Source: Gracilibacillus halotolerans (GTDB lineage Bacteria; Bacillota; Bacilli; Bacillales; Amphibacillaceae). From it: 64,000 nt of DNA. The stretch lies in contig NZ_JACHON010000001.1 of the NCBI RefSeq assembly GCF_014206945.1, positions 307,529 through 371,528 on the forward strand, written 5' to 3'. The notes below the pieces were generated by a model, which saw only the letters and a list, made by a program, of their open reading frames with translations, was not told where the DNA came from and searched no databases. Both the position numbers and the translations under genes were made by a program. Below are positions 9,358 through 19,638 of this stretch, piece after piece; the stretch's first letter is position 1, and the number at the start of each line of letters is the position of its first letter.

Positions 9358-11637
9358 ATGGAGCACAATGAATGGGGTAAAAACAGAGAAATATTACATC
9401 AATGGAAATCCATTGAGAAAGAGCCTCCTTTTACCGAAATAGGTGCGTTACGATTATTAGACGAGATTAATGAACAAAAAGAAGAAATATCTGTCTATGA
9501 TCAAGTCTATTTATATAGTGTATTAATCTATCATCGGATGAAACGTGATGTCTCGGAAGACGTTTTCATTTCGTACTTGGCATCCTACATTGATGAAGAA
9601 CTACCTGATGTAGCACGTCAACTTCTCTCAGTTAAAAAGTATTTTTCTTTCTATACGGAATTAGAGGAGTTGGATTTTAATCAGTACTATATACGTGAAA
9701 CTGATTTTGATCCAGTAAAATTAAAAAAAGCAAAAGCATTCCTAAATGAAATTAGTGAATTACGAGCTGATGTATCAGATGAGGGTACTCTTACAGAGGA
9801 CAAATTAACAAAAGTATATGATGAATTGTTACATGTGATAGACCAAACAAAAAAAATATTGAATGAAGTTATATTCTTATTGGAACAACGAAGATCAGGT
9901 CATGATATGGCTATATATAATGAAATGATTGATAAATTGAAAAGTTTAATCATAATGTTCCATGAATATTTACCGAGTTTTATTAAAGAAGAACAAGAGA
10001 AAGATCCAATTGAACAATTAGATGAGATGATAGGGCTTGTCGACGTAAAGCAGTTTATTCACCAATATTATCATTATTTAAAATACCAAAAAAAGCGAAA
10101 AGAAAAAGGATTTCAAATGATAGACGAACAAGGGCTAAATATGGTCATCACAGGAAATCCAGGTACAGGTAAAACAACAATTGCTCGTTTGTTAGCAGAT
10201 ATCTATTATCAATTAGGTTTACTAGATACAAATCAGGTCATTGAAGTAACCCGCTCCCAATTGATTGGTTCGTTTATGGGGCAAACAGAAGAAAATACGC
10301 TAAATTACATTAAGAAAGCAATTGGCGGAGTTCTATTTATTGACGAAGCATACAATTTAAAGCGAGAAGATCAAACAGGAAATGATTATGGTCAAGCAGT
10401 CATTGATACGATAGTTTCTGCTATGACAAGCCAAGAATATCAAGGAAAATTCGCATTGATCATTGCTGGATATCCGGAGGAAATGCGTCATTTCCTATGG
10501 TCTAATCAAGGATTACGAAGCAGATTTCCAGATAGTAATTTTATTGAATTACCTAATTTTAATGATGAAGAGCTAATGATTATAGCGGAAGATGCTGCGC
10601 TTAGAAATGATTATTACTTTACCACCAAAGCACGCGAAAGATTTAAGTCCTTAATAGAGAAAGCAAGAGTAGATGACTCATTTGGAAATGCGCGAACTGT
10701 AAATGACCTTGTGTTAAAAGTAATTTTTCATATTGGTGCGTCTAAAAACATTCCAATGCAAGGGGATTGGTTAGACCACATGAGGATATCTTTATCTGAT
10801 ATCGAAAAATTAGATGAACCAAACACAGATAAAAATCCAAATGAACAATTGGATGAACTAATTGGTTTGTCAGAGATTAAAGAAGAGGTAAAAAAGCTAT
10901 CTGCCTTTGTGACCGTTCAACAAGAAAGAAAAGTTAGAGGGTTACCTTCTATTCCAATTCAATTGCATTCTGTTTTTTCAGGTAACCCAGGGACAGGAAA
11001 AACAACGGTAGCCAAGATTTTTGCGCAAATATTAAAGCAGTGTGGATTATTAAAAAGAGGTCATTTAGTAATTGCTTCTCGAACAGATCTAGTGGCAGGA
11101 TATGTTGGGCAAACTGCTATTAAAACTCGAAATAAAATACGAGAGGCGCTTGGTGGTGTGCTATTTATAGATGAGGCATATGCGTTAAATCGTGGACAAA
11201 AAGATTTTGGAAAAGAAGCCATCGATACTATAGTTGACGAAATGACAAAGCATAACGAAAATTTAGTTATAATTCTTGCAGGTTATAAGAATGAAATGGA
11301 AGAATTTATAAGTAGTAACCCAGGGTTAGAATCTAGATTTAAAAAATATTTCCACTTTCAAGATTATACAGCGAAAGAATTATTAGAGATGACAAGATTT
11401 TATGTGGATAATTATAAGTATCACTTGGAAGATGAGGCTCTTGATTATTTGAAAAAACAGTATGAAGAAGAGTCAGTAGCAGGTAATGGTCGATTTGTGG
11501 TAAACCTTATTAATGAAGCTGCACAATATCAAGCATTCCGAATTCAAATGGATAATACGGAATTAGATAAAATAACTATTTTAACTAGGGAAGACATTGA
11601 GCTTGCGTGGAAGTCGATTAGGGGGAAGAGAAAATGA
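9358..11637 (+). CDS. Double AAA+ ATPase, SpoVK/CbxX family
   Basis: A 759-residue ATPase with an N-terminal helical region (about 1-225, unrecognised) followed by two CbxX/CfqX-type AAA+ modules. P-loops GNPGTGKT are at 266-273 and 542-549, Walker B LFIDEAY at about 327 and 603, and arginine-finger motifs LRSRF and LESRF follow in each. B. subtilis SpoVK has only one module in 322 residues, and the gene stands elsewhere there; here it takes the place of tlp. An AAGGAGG site precedes the ATG, and the stop codon overlaps yneP (ATGA), so the two are translationally coupled. CbxX proteins remodel other proteins (rubisco activation, type VII secretion EccA); the client here is unknown. Confidence 0.85.
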   Translation: MEHNEWGKNREILHQWKSIEKEPPFTEIGALRLLDEINEQKEEISVYDQVYLYSVLIYHRMKRDVSEDVFISYLASYIDEELPDVARQLLSVKKYFSFYTELEELDFNQYYIRETDFDPVKLKKAKAFLNEISELRADVSDEGTLTEDKLTKVYDELLHVIDQTKKILNEVIFLLEQRRSGHDMAIYNEMIDKLKSLIIMFHEYLPSFIKEEQEKDPIEQLDEMIGLVDVKQFIHQYYHYLKYQKKRKEKGFQMIDEQGLNMVITGNPGTGKTTIARLLADIYYQLGLLDTNQVIEVTRSQLIGSFMGQTEENTLNYIKKAIGGVLFIDEAYNLKREDQTGNDYGQAVIDTIVSAMTSQEYQGKFALIIAGYPEEMRHFLWSNQGLRSRFPDSNFIELPNFNDEELMIIAEDAALRNDYYFTTKARERFKSLIEKARVDDSFGNARTVNDLVLKVIFHIGASKNIPMQGDWLDHMRISLSDIEKLDEPNTDKNPNEQLDELIGLSEIKEEVKKLSAFVTVQQERKVRGLPSIPIQLHSVFSGNPGTGKTTVAKIFAQILKQCGLLKRGHLVIASRTDLVAGYVGQTAIKTRNKIREALGGVLFIDEAYALNRGQKDFGKEAIDTIVDEMTKHNENLVIILAGYKNEMEEFISSNPGLESRFKKYFHFQDYTAKELLEMTRFYVDNYKYHLEDEALDYLKKQYEEESVAGNGRFVVNLINEAAQYQAFRIQMDNTELDKITILTREDIELAWKSIRGKRK

Positions 11638-12059
11638 GAACAAAAACTCCAATAAAAGTAAGATATTCTGAAACAGACCAAATGGGGGTAGTATATCATG
11701 CTAATTATTTGATTTGGTTTGAGATAGGTCGAACTGCCTTTGTGGAGGCTCTTGGATTTCAATACCATGAGATGGAAGAAGAAGGTGTGGTATCCCCTGT
11801 TATCCATGCAGATGTTCATTTTAAGCAACCAATTCGATATGGTCAACAGGCGTATGTTGAAACATGGATAGAGGGTTATAATGGTATCCGAACTACTTAT
11901 GGTTATCAAATTGTGGATGAGGATGACATAGTAGCAGTTACTGGTACGACAGAGCATGTTATCGTACAAAAAGATCGGTTCCGACCTTTATCATTAAAGA
12001 AAAGATTTCCGAATTGGCATGAAGCCTATTTAAAAGCTTATGAAAAGGTTGAAGATTAA
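11634..12059 (+). CDS. yneP: Acyl-CoA thioesterase, 4-hydroxybenzoyl-CoA type
   Basis: A 141-residue single hot-dog-fold protein. The family motif RYSETDQMGVVYHANYLIWFE carries the catalytic aspartate in the D-x-M-G-V-V-Y-H-A-N-Y pattern of the YbgC/4HBT group. The physiological substrate is unknown. The ATG overlaps the stop of the upstream ATPase gene by four bases, and the AGGGGGA site lies inside that gene. The next gene begins directly at its stop codon. Confidence 0.92.
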   Translation: MRTKTPIKVRYSETDQMGVVYHANYLIWFEIGRTAFVEALGFQYHEMEEEGVVSPVIHADVHFKQPIRYGQQAYVETWIEGYNGIRTTYGYQIVDEDDIVAVTGTTEHVIVQKDRFRPLSLKKRFPNWHEAYLKAYEKVED

Positions 12060-12359
12060 ATGGCATTTGGAATTACTAGAGAGACATTAGTAAAGTGGAA
12101 AAAAGAAGTACAGAACGGAGAAATTGCATTTTTAACGCATTACTGGTTAGATGATCGTTTTCCAGGGTGTAAAACTGTCACCAAAGTTGGTTGTAGTAAT
12201 CAAAAGAAATTAGTGGAGTGGGGAAAGCGGTATGGTTTAAGAAGAGAGTGGATTCATATGGATCCTAAGTATCCTCACTTCGATTTATTCGGTGATCTTC
12301 AAAAAGAAGTATTAATGAAAGAAAATCAATGGGAGCAAATTAATAAGTTTCGTTTATAA
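12060..12359 (+). CDS. yneQ: Uncharacterised protein YneQ
   Basis: A 99-residue soluble protein matching B. subtilis YneQ by position and by its block LVKWKKEVQNGEIAFLTHYW. Two cysteines (GCKT and GCSN) and several aromatic and basic residues could form a small nucleic-acid or metal-binding fold, but no known motif was identified. The ATG follows the yneP stop without any spacing, so translation is almost certainly coupled. No function is proposed. Confidence 0.82.
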   Translation: MAFGITRETLVKWKKEVQNGEIAFLTHYWLDDRFPGCKTVTKVGCSNQKKLVEWGKRYGLRREWIHMDPKYPHFDLFGDLQKEVLMKENQWEQINKFRL

Positions 12360-12368
12360 AACACTAGA

Positions 12369-12398
12369 AAAGCACGGATAATCATAGCTCCGTGCTTT
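12369..12398. terminator. Bidirectional terminator between yneQ and yidD
   Basis: A perfect 10-bp stem (AAAGCACGGA at 12369-12378, complement at 12389-12398) overlaps the stop codon of the convergent yidD. Confidence 0.75.
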
Positions 12399-12622
12399 CA
12401 AGATTTGTCTTTATTTGGTATAGGGTCGATACCACCAGGGTGAAACGGATGACATTTCAAAAGGCGTTTTATCGTTAAATAAGTTGCTTTTGGAAAAGAA
12501 AACTCACGAAAGCATTGTAGACTATATTGTGAGCAAGTCGGATAAAAACGACAACTTGGCGGAAACAAGGGACTAATAAACTTTTGATAACCTTTAATTA
12601 GTCCAATCGCTACTGTTTTCAT
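12398..12622 (-). CDS. yidD: Membrane protein insertion efficiency factor YidD
   Basis: A 74-residue basic protein with the full YidD signature: [22 protein letters not shown] and, near the end, HPGGIDPIP. YidD assists YidC-dependent insertion of membrane proteins and binds the membrane peripherally through its N-terminal helix. It begins 11 nt after folE2 and so is probably cotranscribed with it; in many bacteria it instead lies with rnpA and yidC. Confidence 0.94.
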   Translation of the reverse strand: MKTVAIGLIKGYQKFISPLFPPSCRFYPTCSQYSLQCFREFSFPKATYLTIKRLLKCHPFHPGGIDPIPNKDKS

Positions 12623-12633
12623 TGGTTAACCCC

Positions 12634-13557
12634 TTACTGGTCTTCTCTTTTATCGTAGGTTATTTTTGCAAAGGCATCATGTAGATGTATAGACTCTTCA
12701 TTTTGGCAAGTAACTGTAAATTGATCTACATATTCCATTTCATAAAGATCAGCTGCAACTAATCGTACGATATCTTCCACAAATCGAGGGTTTTCATATG
12801 CCTGTTCTGTGACCATCTTTTCATCTGGTCTCTTTAAAACAGGATGAATTCTAGCACTCGCATTACTTTCGGCAGCTTCTAATAAATCTGCTTTCCAATC
12901 TGAGGCTTGCTCATCGTACTGTTGATTCAGTAACACCCTAATAGAGACATTACCTCTTTGATTATGAGCGCTATATTCACTTATTTCCTTCGAGCAAGGA
13001 CAGAGTGTCGTAATAGCTCCATCTAATGTTACATAAAATGTGTATCCATTTTCTACATCATAAGAAGCCTCAATTGTTGCATTTGCATAATTCATGCCTG
13101 GTAAACCACTGGCAGGTCCTTTTCGTTCGAAAAACCATGGAAAGGTTACGCTAATCTTCACATCGTTTTGTTCTAGTTTATCTGTCAGGTGTTTCATAAA
13201 CAATTTTAATTTACTGATAGAAATGGGGAAGGCATGTCCATTACTATACTCATGAAGTAACTCAGTAAATCTACTCATATTAGTACCTTTATGATTCTGT
13301 TTAATCGAGGATGTCATCTCGAAATTTCCGATAGTTGTTTGTTGCTTAGGCACTAGGCCACTCTCTATTTGTATAGGATGTTTCACATTAGCTATCCCAA
13401 CTTGATCTATTTTAAATAAAAAATCCTTCTTTACGTTTTGAAGGTCTGACATATCTTTTTTTTCTGTTGGCTTCGTACGCTCACCTGGTTCAACGGAGCC
13501 AAATAATTTATGCCTTTCTTCCTTAGAAGGAAGTTTTTTTCTATCTATCTGTACCAT
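12634..13557 (-). CDS. folE2: GTP cyclohydrolase FolE2 (type IB)
   Basis: A 307-residue tunnel-fold enzyme that converts GTP to dihydroneopterin triphosphate, the first step of folate synthesis. Family motifs include PWFFERKGPASGLPGMNY, LCPCSKEIS with the metal-binding cysteine, and the late FVEDIVRLVAADLYE segment. FolE2 is metal-flexible and in B. subtilis is used under zinc starvation under Zur control. No clear Zur box (TCGTAAT-N-ATTACGA) was seen in the upstream 75 bp. A TATACT -10 hexamer on the minus strand near 13588 may belong to its promoter. The ATG has an AAAGGAG site. Confidence 0.95.
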   Translation of the reverse strand: MVQIDRKKLPSKEERHKLFGSVEPGERTKPTEKKDMSDLQNVKKDFLFKIDQVGIANVKHPIQIESGLVPKQQTTIGNFEMTSSIKQNHKGTNMSRFTELLHEYSNGHAFPISISKLKLFMKHLTDKLEQNDVKISVTFPWFFERKGPASGLPGMNYANATIEASYDVENGYTFYVTLDGAITTLCPCSKEISEYSAHNQRGNVSIRVLLNQQYDEQASDWKADLLEAAESNASARIHPVLKRPDEKMVTEQAYENPRFVEDIVRLVAADLYEMEYVDQFTVTCQNEESIHLHDAFAKITYDKREDQ

Positions 13558-13636
13558 GGTGTGACTCCTTTCTAACTATTTCAAAGTATACTTAATCACA
13601 AGCTGATAATACAACAAAATGCTTACAAAAAGATTA

Positions 13637-14221
13637 TTACATCCATTTAATCTTTGGTTCTGTTTTATTTATAATTCGTTTTATGTTCGCTGTATGACGA
13701 TAGATGACAAAGATAGTTAGAATAGAAGTAACGATAAATAGGCCTAATTCTCTTTGAATAATGGTTACAATAATGGTCACAATACCTGTCAACATCGATG
13801 CTAGTGAAACGTATTTGGATAGGTATAAAATCACTAGAAATGTAGCAATCATAATGAGAAATAAGAATGGATTAACACCTAAAATTACGCCCGCAGAAGT
13901 CGCGACAGCTTTACCACCTTTAAATTTCGCAAAGATTGGAAACATATGACCGATCACGGCAAAAATACCAACAGCTAACGGGTATACATGATCAGCACCA
14001 AAGAGAACAGGTAAAGCTGCAGCTAAAGTACCTTTGAGTATATCAACTACTGTTACGATGATTCCAGCTTTAAATCCTAAAACTCTAAATGTATTCGTAG
14101 CTCCTAAGTTGCCGCTTCCATGATTTCTAATATCTTTTTTATAGCCTACTTTTCCTACTATAAGGCCAGTTGGTATCGATCCTAATAAATACGCTATTAG
14201 TCCAAATATTACATAGTCCAT
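13637..14221 (-). CDS. plsY: Glycerol-3-phosphate acyltransferase PlsY
   Basis: A 194-residue membrane enzyme that transfers the acyl group from acyl-phosphate to glycerol-3-phosphate, starting phospholipid synthesis. The conserved motifs are visible in order: [29 protein letters not shown], and [18 protein letters not shown]. The ATG at 14221 is chosen because the AAGGGTG site is six nt upstream; a GTG three codons earlier is too close to the site. It lies divergent from yneT, as in B. subtilis (yneS, yneT). Confidence 0.95.
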   Translation of the reverse strand: MDYVIFGLIAYLLGSIPTGLIVGKVGYKKDIRNHGSGNLGATNTFRVLGFKAGIIVTVVDILKGTLAAALPVLFGADHVYPLAVGIFAVIGHMFPIFAKFKGGKAVATSAGVILGVNPFLFLIMIATFLVILYLSKYVSLASMLTGIVTIIVTIIQRELGLFIVTSILTIFVIYRHTANIKRIINKTEPKIKWM

Positions 14222-14451
14222 AATAAACACCCTTATCTATACTTGATTTGAATTCTTATTTTAACATGAACAGTAAAAAAAGAGTATCATCGGTTAAGTA
14301 TTTTTCCAATTGCATGAACTTCTTTCCTTATTTCGTGTATAATGAGAAAACGAAGATACAAATAAGCTAGTGAATCTAATAGGCTATAGGGAAATAGGGA
14401 CCGACTAAATTATCATGAGGAGAATATCGAAATAAGTCATCACTTTATAGT

Positions 14452-14481
14452 TTAACTCTGTGCTAACTAATTCTATATAAT
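14452..14481 (+). promoter_or_regulatory. SigA-type promoter of yneT
   Basis: TTAACT at 14452-14457 and TATAAT at 14476-14481 are separated by 18 bp, about 25 bp before the start codon. Confidence 0.6.
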
Positions 14482-14506
14482 ATATCAGAAAGGATGTAGT
14501 ATATTT

Positions 14507-14911
14507 ATGGCAGATGAAAAAAGCCTTATGATAGAAATGCTTAAAAACTCGAAAACCATTGCAGTTGTTGGATTATCAGATAATCCTAACCGAACATCTT
14601 ACCAAATAGCAAAAGCAATGCAAAAAGAAGGCTACAAAATTGTTCCAGTGAATCCCCATATTAATGAATCGTTAGGTGAAAAAGCATATGCGACCATACA
14701 TGATGTTCCAGAACAAATTGATCTAGTTAATGTTTTTAGACGTTCAGAGTATGTAGAGGAATTAGCACAAAATTTAGCGAAAACGGATATACCATATGTT
14801 TGGATGCAACAGGGTGTCCAAAACAATAAAGCTTATGAAACATTAACAGAGGTTGGAAAGAAGGTAATAATGAATCAATGTATTAAAGTTGCCCATGCGG
14901 TTTTAATGTAA
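14507..14911 (+). CDS. yneT: CoA-binding domain protein YneT
   Basis: A 134-residue Rossmann-fold protein of the CoA_binding family (YneT/YccU). The nucleotide loop AVVGLSDNPNRTSYQIAKAM is near residues 17-36, followed by VPVNPHI and VWMQQGVQN, typical of the single-domain version related to succinyl-CoA synthetase alpha. The role is unknown in bacilli. An AAAGGATG site lies 10 nt before the ATG. The 134-residue length is standard. Confidence 0.92.
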   Translation: MADEKSLMIEMLKNSKTIAVVGLSDNPNRTSYQIAKAMQKEGYKIVPVNPHINESLGEKAYATIHDVPEQIDLVNVFRRSEYVEELAQNLAKTDIPYVWMQQGVQNNKAYETLTEVGKKVIMNQCIKVAHAVLM

Positions 14912-14961
14912 TTTATTTGATAGTGAAATAGCTATCAATCTTATCATAATTTTATTTATAC

Positions 14962-14990
14962 TTTACTTATAAGAACGCACGTTCTATATT
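14962..14990 (+). promoter_or_regulatory. parEC promoter with a LexA-type SOS box
   Basis: TTTACT at 14962-14967 and TATATT at 14985-14990 are 17 bp apart. The spacer holds AGAACG-CA-CGTTCT (14972-14985), which contains the GAAC-N4-GTTC core of the B. subtilis LexA (DinR) box, so LexA would block this promoter. The outer C and G of the consensus are A and T here. Confidence 0.65.
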
Positions 14991-15102
14991 ATATATAAGA
15001 GAAAATCCTATGATTAGGCTAAAAAAAGGCTAAAATAGAATATTTAAGATGCCACTAACAGTAAAGAGCATCTATCTATAGTAACGTATACTGTATAGCT
15101 AG

Positions 15103-17100
<1,998 letters not shown>

Positions 17101-17118
17101 TAGGTAGGAGGAATACTT

Positions 17119-19569
17119 TTGGCAACAGGAGAAAAGTATTTAGATCTCCCATTAGAAGAAGTAATGGGTGATCGCTTTGGACGATATAGTAAATACATTA
17201 TTCAGGAGCGTGCGCTACCTGATGCAAGAGATGGATTAAAACCTGTACAGCGACGAATTCTTTACGCTATGCATGTAGAAAAAAACACCCACGATAAAGC
17301 ATATCGAAAATCAGCCAAAACAGTTGGTACAGTTATAGGTAATTATCATCCACATGGAGATTCATCTGTCTATGAAGCGATGGTACGACTAAGCCAAACA
17401 TGGAAAGTAAGAGAGCCTCTTATTGAAATGCACGGAAATAACGGAAGTATTGATGGTGATCCACCTGCTGCTATGCGTTACACGGAAGCTCGTCTATCAG
17501 CAGTAGCATCAGAATTAATTCGTGATATCGATAAAGAAACGGTAGATTATATACCTAACTTTGATGATACAACAGATGAACCAGTCGTGATGCCGGCGCG
17601 AGTTCCTAACTTATTAATTAATGGAGCAACCGGAATAAGCGCAGGATACGCAACAGAGATACCTCCCCATAATCTGGATGAGGTAATTGATGCGGTAATC
17701 GAGCGCTTAAACAACCCAAATGTTTCTTTAGAGAAGTTATTGACTATTTTAAAAGGACCGGATTTCCCAACTGGCGGTATTGTTCAAGGGTATGAAGGTT
17801 TAAAGAAGGCTTATGAAACAGGTAAAGGAAAAGTAATACTTCGTGGAAATGCAACCATCGAATCAATGAGAGGAAATCGGGAACAGATTGTTATTGATCA
17901 AATCCCGTATGATGTAAACAAGGCTTTGTTAGTAAAACGTTTCGACGAACTTCGAATTGATCGTAAGGTTGAAGGGATTGCAGAAGTCCGTGATGAGTCA
18001 GATAGAACAGGCTTGCGTATTGTTATTGAATTAAAAAAAGACGCTGATAGTCAAGGTGTCCTTCATTATTTATATAAGAATACTGACTTACAAATTACGT
18101 ATAATTTTAATATGGTGGCAATTAAAGATAAAACACCGAAATTATTAGGTTTAGTGGACTTATTAGACTCTTATATTAATCATCAGAAAGAAGTTGTTAC
18201 TAAGAAAACGGCATTTGATTTACAAAAAGCAGAAAAAAGAGCTCATATTGTGGAAGGGTTAATTAAGGCAGTATCTGTTTTAGATGAACTAATCCAGTTA
18301 ATTCGGGCTTCAAGTGATAAACAAAATGCGAAAGAACGTATTAAGGATAGATTTGGTTTTACAGAAGAACAGGCAGAAGCGATTGTAATGCTCCAATTGT
18401 ACCGTTTAACAAATACAGATATAACGGAGTTGGAGAAGGAAGCTAGAGAGCTTAATCAGGCAATCAACGAATATCGAGCAATCTTAGATGACGAAAAAAA
18501 ATTACTACAAGTAATTAAAAAAGATTTACGTGAAATGAAGAAAAAATATACAACGGAGCGTTTCACGAAAATTGAAGAAAAAATAGAAGAATTAAAAATC
18601 AATGTAGAAGTTACAATCCCTAGTGAGGATGTTATTGTCTCCGTAACAGAACATGGATATGTTAAGCGAACAAGTTTAAGGTCCTACGGTGCATCTAGTA
18701 TGGAAGACTTTATGCGAAAAGACGACGATCATTTATTACGTCTTCTGGAATTAAACACGACGGATCATGTATTATTGTTTACGAATCATGGTAGATTTGT
18801 ACCAATGCCAGTTTATCAATTACCAGATATAAGGTGGAAGGATTTAGGACAACATTTATCCAACATTTCAGCAATTGATAAAGACGAAATAATTGTTGAT
18901 GCTATTCCGATTCGCGAGTTCTCTAATGATAAGTATTTCACCTTCTTCACCAAAAAAGGGATGATTAAGCGAAGTACTGTTGATTTATATCAATCTCAAC
19001 GTTTTACGCGACCACTTATAGCGGTTAACTTAAAGAAAGAAGATGAACTAGTAAACGTCTATCTAAGTGATGGAAATCATGACATCTTTATTGCAACAAA
19101 TAAGGGCTACGGTCTATGGTACCATGAGTCAGAGGTTACACCAGTTGGTCAGCGTGCAGCTGGTGTGAAGTCAATTCAATTAAAAGAAGATGAGTATGTA
19201 GTAAACGCCGTAATGTTTGATGAACTTGAACAAGACGTCCAATTATTTATTGCGACACAACGAGGAGCATGTAAGCGGATGTCGGTTCAAGCGATTGAAA
19301 AATCATCTCGAGCTAAAAAAGGAACTTTAATCTTACGTACATTAAAAGCTAAGCCACACGAACTGAAGGGACTTCAACGAATTAAACAGGATACGTCATA
19401 CCTTCTAATTACAGAGCAAAATGAACAGCTTACGGTAATGCCACTTGAACTTCCTATAAGCGATCGCTATAGCAATGGCTCTTATATTGCAGATACCGAT
19501 CATACAGGTGAAGTGATAGCCATGTATCCGGCAGTATCGTTACTTCAGCCATTCGAACGAGAAGAGTAA
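17119..19569 (+). CDS. parC: DNA topoisomerase IV subunit A
   Basis: An 816-residue DNA-cleaving subunit. The catalytic tyrosine is Y121 in AMRYTEARLS, and the quinolone region HPHGDSSVYEAM (77-88) has the normal serines and glutamate, so no resistance mutation is visible there. A coiled-coil region (about 430-490) and a C-terminal beta-pinwheel with GYVKRTSLRSYG follow. The start is TTG at 17119 with an AGGAGG site at the ideal distance. It forms an operon with parE. Confidence 0.95.
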   Translation: MATGEKYLDLPLEEVMGDRFGRYSKYIIQERALPDARDGLKPVQRRILYAMHVEKNTHDKAYRKSAKTVGTVIGNYHPHGDSSVYEAMVRLSQTWKVREPLIEMHGNNGSIDGDPPAAMRYTEARLSAVASELIRDIDKETVDYIPNFDDTTDEPVVMPARVPNLLINGATGISAGYATEIPPHNLDEVIDAVIERLNNPNVSLEKLLTILKGPDFPTGGIVQGYEGLKKAYETGKGKVILRGNATIESMRGNREQIVIDQIPYDVNKALLVKRFDELRIDRKVEGIAEVRDESDRTGLRIVIELKKDADSQGVLHYLYKNTDLQITYNFNMVAIKDKTPKLLGLVDLLDSYINHQKEVVTKKTAFDLQKAEKRAHIVEGLIKAVSVLDELIQLIRASSDKQNAKERIKDRFGFTEEQAEAIVMLQLYRLTNTDITELEKEARELNQAINEYRAILDDEKKLLQVIKKDLREMKKKYTTERFTKIEEKIEELKINVEVTIPSEDVIVSVTEHGYVKRTSLRSYGASSMEDFMRKDDDHLLRLLELNTTDHVLLFTNHGRFVPMPVYQLPDIRWKDLGQHLSNISAIDKDEIIVDAIPIREFSNDKYFTFFTKKGMIKRSTVDLYQSQRFTRPLIAVNLKKEDELVNVYLSDGNHDIFIATNKGYGLWYHESEVTPVGQRAAGVKSIQLKEDEYVVNAVMFDELEQDVQLFIATQRGACKRMSVQAIEKSSRAKKGTLILRTLKAKPHELKGLQRIKQDTSYLLITEQNEQLTVMPLELPISDRYSNGSYIADTDHTGEVIAMYPAVSLLQPFEREE

Positions 19570-19620
19570 CTCAATTTTAGTTGAGAACCCAGTAACCGAA
19601 GGGTTCTCAGCTGATTTTGG
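19570..19620 (+). terminator. Terminator after parC with a competing hairpin
   Basis: The main stem pairs 19579-19590 (AGTTGAGAACCC) with 19601-19612 and is followed by a T-rich stretch. An overlapping small hairpin CTCAA-TTTTAG-TTGAG just upstream uses part of the same strand, so the two exclude each other. Confidence 0.6.
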
Positions 19621-19638
19621 TTTTGAGAGGAGATTAAC

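Noticed and set aside
17335-17380. Possible quinolone-resistance change in ParC
   Set aside because: The HPHGDSSVYEAM segment keeps the wild-type serine and glutamate positions.
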